In this document: piece by piece, positions 30,669 through 34,817 of the stretch
How positions within the stretch are numbered: position 1 is the stretch's first letter
Layout of the letters: each line of letters starts with the position of its first letter
Assembly: GCA_005879255.1 (NCBI GenBank)
Contig: VBKY01000106.1
Location: 23,531 to 58,347, forward strand
Source: Deltaproteobacteria bacterium
Lineage (GTDB): Bacteria; Desulfobacterota_B; Binatia; UBA9968
Reading direction: 5' to 3'
Length of the DNA stretch: 34,817 bases
Program-made: the position numbers and the translations under genes
The notes under the pieces: model-generated
Told to the model about the DNA's origin: nothing
The model's database searches: none
Seen by the model: the letters and a program-made list of their open reading frames with translations, nothing else

Positions 30669-32363
30669 ATGGTTAGTCGCTTTAATTCCCAATCCCTAAT
30701 TCTCGTAGGCTGCACTCTTTTCGTTCTCTATCTCGCAGGGATTCCGCTCGTCATGCTGCTCTATGGCAGCATTCGGAGCGCCCCCATCGGCGAGCCGGGC
30801 GCCACCTACACGATTCAGAACTACGTCAAAGCCTACTTCGACAGGGAATTTTATCTCCTTCTGCTTAATTCAGTCTATTACGCGATAGGTACCTGCACGC
30901 TCACGTTCCTGATCGGAACTTTTCTCGCCTGGGTTAGCGAACGCACGAATACTCCATTCAAGAAACTCTTCGTGGTAATGTCGTTGATCCCCTTCATTAT
31001 ACCCGGGATTCTTAGCACCATCTCGTGGATTCTGTTGCTCAGTCCGAAGATCGGTTTGATCAATATCGTGGTCAAGGAGCTTCTCCGACTCGAATCGGCG
31101 CCATTTAATGTTTACTCGATGTGGGGGATGATTTTTGCGGAAGCGATTCATCTTTATCCGCTGGTTTTTCTCCTGATGTCCGCGGCGTTTCGCAATATGG
31201 ATACCTCACTTGAAGAGGCGGCGCTCACCGCCGGATCGAGCACTTTTCAAACCTTTTGTCGGGTGACGCTGCCGCTGATGCGGCCGGCCATGTTCAGCGT
31301 GTTGTTGATCAATTTCATTCGCGGCATTGAGGCCTTCGAAGTGCCGGCGCTGATCGGCGTGCCAGCTAAAATTTCTGTCTTTACGACCAAGATTTTTCTC
31401 GCGATTCACCAGTTCCCGTCCGACTTTGGGCTTGCCGGAGCGTACGCGGTCACATTGCTCGCCATCAGCACGGTCGGCGTGCTTATCTATGGACGGATCA
31501 CGCGTCGCGAAGAACGCTACGCCACCGTGACGGGAAAAGGCTATCGGCCACGGGTGATCGATCTCGGCGCATGGAAATATGTCACACTCGGCATTTCGTT
31601 TTTGATTTTCTTTCTCGCCGTGATCTTACCGGTTTTTGTTCTGCTCTGGTCATCGTTTATTCCTTACTATGGCGTGCCGTCGCGCGAGCTGATGGAAAAG
31701 ATGACTTTCGCGAATTATCAATACATCTTGAATTATCCACTGGCGCTGACGGCGTTCAAAAACAGCTTTTATTTGTCGGTGGGTTCAGCCACGTTGGTTA
31801 TGCTGCTCACATCGGTCATCGCCTGGATCACTGTAAAGACCAAGCTGCCCGGGCGCGGGTTGCTCGACACCGTCACCTTTATTCCGATCGCCATGCCGGG
31901 AATCGTTCTCGGTGTAAGCCTAATCTGGGTCTACCTGACGCTGCCGATTCCCATTTACGGCACCATCTGGGTTCTGCTTCTCGCCTACATAACCAAGTTT
32001 ATGCCTTATGGCGTTCGCGCAGCCTCCGCGTCGATGATTCAGATTAACAAAGAATTGGAAGAGGCATCTTTGACGGCCGGCGGTACTTGGTTTCAAACCT
32101 TTAGAAAAGTCGTTTTGCCGCTGTTGATGCCCGGCTTTACTGCCGGCTGGATCTACATAAGCATCATCGCGTTGCGCGAGCTTTCCACGTCCATCCTGCT
32201 TTATTCCTACAACAGCACGGTGTTATCGATCATGGCGTTTGATCTATGGGAGGGTGGACAGTATACGTACGTCTGCGCGCTCGGCGTGTTGATGGTATTG
32301 TTGCTTGTCGCCATGGCATTCACCGCGCGAAAGCTTGGCGCGAAAGTCGGTATCGCGGAATAG
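30669..32363 (+). CDS. ABC transporter permease, two fused MetI-type domains (Fe3+/spermidine/thiamine class)
   Basis: A 564-residue inner-membrane protein with about twelve hydrophobic helices in two homologous halves. Each half carries the EAA coupling motif that contacts the ATPase: EEAALTAGSSTFQTFCRVTLP in the first half and EEASLTAGGTWFQTFRKVVLP in the second (similar, offset by a linker). Such fused permeases occur in FbpB/AfuB/ThiP-type importers. I use ATG 30669, with a GGGGG-rich site upstream; a TTG two codons earlier is possible. The matched ATPase is most likely the downstream gene. Confidence 0.92.
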   Translation: MVSRFNSQSLILVGCTLFVLYLAGIPLVMLLYGSIRSAPIGEPGATYTIQNYVKAYFDREFYLLLLNSVYYAIGTCTLTFLIGTFLAWVSERTNTPFKKLFVVMSLIPFIIPGILSTISWILLLSPKIGLINIVVKELLRLESAPFNVYSMWGMIFAEAIHLYPLVFLLMSAAFRNMDTSLEEAALTAGSSTFQTFCRVTLPLMRPAMFSVLLINFIRGIEAFEVPALIGVPAKISVFTTKIFLAIHQFPSDFGLAGAYAVTLLAISTVGVLIYGRITRREERYATVTGKGYRPRVIDLGAWKYVTLGISFLIFFLAVILPVFVLLWSSFIPYYGVPSRELMEKMTFANYQYILNYPLALTAFKNSFYLSVGSATLVMLLTSVIAWITVKTKLPGRGLLDTVTFIPIAMPGIVLGVSLIWVYLTLPIPIYGTIWVLLLAYITKFMPYGVRAASASMIQINKELEEASLTAGGTWFQTFRKVVLPLLMPGFTAGWIYISIIALRELSTSILLYSYNSTVLSIMAFDLWEGGQYTYVCALGVLMVLLLVAMAFTARKLGAKVGIAE

Positions 32364-32431
32364 CAATTCGATTCAAGTCTTGACCCGCTATCGGCGCGCC
32401 GTCGTTGGCGGTGGCTTCGCGAGGAGGATAA

Positions 32432-33580
32432 ATGGCAGAGAAAAGAGACATGGTTCAAATCGAAGCGCTGGAGAAATACTTCGGCGAAGACAAAGAGCGC
32501 GTCCACGTCCTAAAGGGCGTCTCGCTGAACGTTCCCGAGGGCTCCCTTTATACCTTCTTGGGCCCGAGCGGGTGCGGTAAGACGACCACGCTTCGTTGCG
32601 TTGCCGGTTTGGAACGACCCGACGGTGGAAAGATCAGCATCGCCGGCCAGGTGGTGTACGCCGCGGGCGAGCGCGTCTATGTGCCGACCAACAAGAGGCC
32701 AATCGGCATGGTATTTCAGTCCTACGCGATCTGGCCGCACATGACCGTGGCGGAAAACGTCGCCTATCCACTCACCATCCACCGGCGTCCGAAAGATGAA
32801 ATCAAACGCAAAGTCAGCGACGTTTTAAAAATCGTCGGCCTCGACGGATTGGAAGATCGCCCGGCGCCGAAACTATCCGGCGGCCAGCAGCAGCGCGTCG
32901 CCTTTGCCCGCGCCCTGATCAATGAGCCGAAGGTCATGCTCCTCGACGAGCCGTTGAGCAACCTTGACGCCAAACTCCGGGTGCAGATGCGATCGGAAAT
33001 CAAATCGCTCCAACGTAGAACCAATATCACGACGATATTTGTTACTCACGATCAGGCGGAAGCTTTAGCCATTTCCGACCAGATCGCGGTCATGCATGGC
33101 GGCGTGCTGATCGAAGTGGGTTCGCCGCATCAGCTCTACTCCCGTCCAACCCGCCGCTTCACCGCGACCTTTTTGGGTCTAACCAACTTGATCGACGGCA
33201 AAATCGTCGAGCTCACCGGCGATGCGCAACCGGGAAAAATCCAAACCAAAAGAGGCCTGCTATCTTTCATCCCGGCGCCGGGACTTAAGAAAGACCAAGC
33301 AGCAGTAGTATCGATCCGGCCGGAAAACATTCCACTGCACAAGGTCAAGCCGCAGAGTTCGGAAAACGTTCTCGAGGGCACCATCAAGGAAGCGATATTC
33401 ATGGGTGACGCTTATCAATGTAAAGTTGCCGTCGGCGACGATCTTCTCGCTGTGCATACCCATCCGTTCAACGCCGTGAGTCCGGGAGATAAAGTTTTTC
33501 TTCATCTCGACCCCAGTAGTTGCAACGGTTTGCCGGCGGATGACAAGCAAGGTATTGATGAATCGATGTTGGGGGACTAG
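32432..33580 (+). CDS. ABC transporter ATPase, PotA/FbpC/UgpC type with TOBE domain
   Basis: A 382-residue ATPase. Walker A GPSGCGKTT, Q loop FQSYAIWPH, signature LSGGQQQR, Walker B VMLLDEPLSNLD and switch His FVTHDQAEAL are all present. The C-terminal part (about residues 290-365: VSIRPENIPLHK, EAIFMGDAYQCKV) is a TOBE regulatory domain as in the polyamine/iron/sugar importers. This matches the fused permease upstream. GAGGA precedes the ATG. No substrate-binding protein gene follows; the next gene is a decarboxylase. Confidence 0.94.
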   Translation: MAEKRDMVQIEALEKYFGEDKERVHVLKGVSLNVPEGSLYTFLGPSGCGKTTTLRCVAGLERPDGGKISIAGQVVYAAGERVYVPTNKRPIGMVFQSYAIWPHMTVAENVAYPLTIHRRPKDEIKRKVSDVLKIVGLDGLEDRPAPKLSGGQQQRVAFARALINEPKVMLLDEPLSNLDAKLRVQMRSEIKSLQRRTNITTIFVTHDQAEALAISDQIAVMHGGVLIEVGSPHQLYSRPTRRFTATFLGLTNLIDGKIVELTGDAQPGKIQTKRGLLSFIPAPGLKKDQAAVVSIRPENIPLHKVKPQSSENVLEGTIKEAIFMGDAYQCKVAVGDDLLAVHTHPFNAVSPGDKVFLHLDPSSCNGLPADDKQGIDESMLGD

Positions 33581-33618
33581 AATGCCCCAAGCTGATTTTT
33601 GAAAGGAGAATTGTCTAA

Positions 33619-34817
33619 ATGACGGCACTAGAGGCTAGAAAGCTCGCTGAAGACGACATGAAAGCGGGTAAGACGCCGAAATATACGGACCTGCGCGACT
33701 GGCTCGAAATCGTCGACAGCTTCGGTGAACTGAAAAAGGTCGACGGCGTCGATTGGAACCTCGAGATGGGCACGCTGGCCGAGATCTTTGCTCGTGAATC
33801 CAAGAGCGGCGTAACGCCCGCGGTTCTGTTCGACAACGTCCCCGGTTATCCAAAAGGTTTCCGCACTCTGTTCGCCCAGAACGCGTCCTTCAAGCGGATG
33901 GCGTTGAATTTGGGCTTGGACATGAACCTTTCCAATCTCGATTTGGTGCGGGCTTTCCGCCAAAAGCTCGTGACCCACGAACCGATCAAACACAAGGTGG
34001 TCACAAAAGGACCAATTCTCGAAAATGTCGACTCCGGCGACAAGGTCGACCTGCTGAAATTCCCCGTGCCTTTCATGCACGAGCTCGACGGTGGCCGCTT
34101 CATCGGCACCGCGTGCCTGGTTACGACGCGCGATCCGGACGAGGGCTGGGTCAACTTCGGCGCTTATCGCGGCATGGTGCACGACAAAGGCAGCATGGGG
34201 CTTTATATCTCGCCCGGCAAGCATGGCAGCATCCAGCGCAACAAATATTTTGAGCGCGGCAAGCCTTGCCCGGTGATCGTCTCTGTCGGCCAAGATCCGG
34301 TCTTGTTCATGGTTTCGGGCAACGAGATCGACTACGGCGTCGCGGAATTCGATTATGCCGGCGGCCTCAAAGGCGCGCCCATCGAGGTCATCGAAGGAAA
34401 ATCCACGGGGCTTCCTTTCGCCGCCAACGCGGAAATCGTCATCGAAGGTTGGATGGATCCGACGGATCGAAAGACCGAAGGTCCGTTCGGTGAGTGGACC
34501 GGTTATTATGCTAGCTCCAGCCGTCCTGAGCCGGTGATCCGCGTCGAAAATGTCTATTACAGAAACGATCCGATTCTTTGCTGTGCGCGTCCCGGCCGTC
34601 CGCCTTCGGATTATTCCATCGCGAAATGTATGGTGAAAGCGTCGCTGATCTGGGAACAGGTCGAAAAAGCCGGTGTTCCTGATGTGAGAGGCGTGTGGTG
34701 TCACGAGGCCGGTGGCGGCCGCTTGCTCAACATCATTTCGATCAAGCAGCGCTATCCGGGCCATGCCCGCCAAGCGATGCTCACCGCATCGCAAGTCCAC
34801 GCCGGTGCCTACCTTGG
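33619..34817 (+). CDS. UbiD-family decarboxylase (runs off right edge)
   Basis: The first 399 codons of a prenylated-FMN-dependent decarboxylase of about 500 residues. The start MTALEARKLAEDD is preceded by AAGGAG. Clear family segments are YTDLRDWLEIVDSFGELKKV, VNFGAYRGMVHDKGSMGLYI, and KTEGPFGEWTGYYA, which carries the conserved acidic residue of the active site. UbiD enzymes reversibly (de)carboxylate aromatic, heteroaromatic or unsaturated acids. In this locus it could remove a carboxylate from a heterocycle or its ring-opened product. No UbiX (flavin prenyltransferase) gene is visible; it may lie beyond the edge. A long antisense frame (33628-34800) over this gene is spurious. Confidence 0.92.
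   Translation, partial: MTALEARKLAEDDMKAGKTPKYTDLRDWLEIVDSFGELKKVDGVDWNLEMGTLAEIFARESKSGVTPAVLFDNVPGYPKGFRTLFAQNASFKRMALNLGLDMNLSNLDLVRAFRQKLVTHEPIKHKVVTKGPILENVDSGDKVDLLKFPVPFMHELDGGRFIGTACLVTTRDPDEGWVNFGAYRGMVHDKGSMGLYISPGKHGSIQRNKYFERGKPCPVIVSVGQDPVLFMVSGNEIDYGVAEFDYAGGLKGAPIEVIEGKSTGLPFAANAEIVIEGWMDPTDRKTEGPFGEWTGYYASSSRPEPVIRVENVYYRNDPILCCARPGRPPSDYSIAKCMVKASLIWEQVEKAGVPDVRGVWCHEAGGGRLLNIISIKQRYPGHARQAMLTASQVHAGAYL

Noticed and set aside
33628..34800. Minus-strand open frame of 390 codons at the right edge
   Set aside because: It lies antisense to the UbiD-family gene, which has a ribosome site and conserved motifs on the plus strand.

Overview
The window looks like chromosomal DNA from an uncultured Gram-negative bacterium. 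It encodes an outer-membrane FadL-type barrel and several exported proteins, has moderately GC-rich coding sequence with mostly clear AGGAGG-like ribosome sites, and carries many short palindromic repeats between genes. The mix of NtrC-type regulators, a bacterial GlnRS, a UbiD decarboxylase, a TctC-type binding protein and many amidohydrolases fits a deltaproteobacterial/Binatota/Tectomicrobia/NC10-like lineage. That placement is inference from gene content only. There is no phage, IS element, CRISPR array or rRNA.

Region 1 (1-3.8 kb) is a glutamate/glutamine aminoacylation cluster. gltX, tRNA-Gln(CUG) and tRNA-Glu(CUC) lie in a row on the minus strand, and glnS is divergent on the plus strand. 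A truncated N-acetylmuramidase gene runs off the left edge.

Region 2 (3.8-14.1 kb) is a signalling locus. A FadL-family porin gene is divergent from an excisionase-type HTH gene. The HTH gene is followed by a diverged FabF-like ketosynthase, a 7TM-GAF histidine kinase, an unusual 622-residue protein, and an NtrC-type sigma-54 activator, with tiny gaps or overlaps. The 622-residue protein joins a receiver without its phospho-acceptor, an NtrC-like AAA+ domain without Walker A/B and GAFTGA, and a histidine-kinase DHp domain with a decayed ATPase. Next comes a textbook-spaced -24/-12 (sigma-54) promoter placed so close to the next start codon that the mRNA would be almost leaderless. It reads into a receiver-histidine-kinase hybrid and an overlapping unknown gene with a CxxC motif. 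This is my best candidate for an undescribed system: a kinase, a dead NtrC/kinase fusion and a live NtrC that probably switches on a second signalling module.

Region 3 (14.3-34.8 kb) is dominated by nitrogen-compound and nucleobase metabolism. It holds pyrR, an M20-family carbamoylase, pyrE, a TrzA/AtzA-type amidohydrolase, an amidase with a GatC/AtzG-like small partner, a TctC-type periplasmic binding protein, a YncE-like beta-propeller, a three-gene molybdenum hydroxylase (Mo, 2Fe-2S and FAD subunits), an allantoinase-like cyclic amidohydrolase and a GntR/FCD regulator, mostly on the minus strand. Divergent on the plus strand are two ABC ATPases, a fused two-domain permease and a UbiD-family decarboxylase that runs off the right edge. 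A reasonable reading is uptake, ring hydroxylation, hydrolytic ring opening, carbamoyl/amide hydrolysis and decarboxylation of an N-heterocycle. The substrate cannot be read from sequence. The gaps between the Mo-hydroxylase genes each hold a different hairpin-forming repeat, two of them built as inverted pairs of short tandem arrays.
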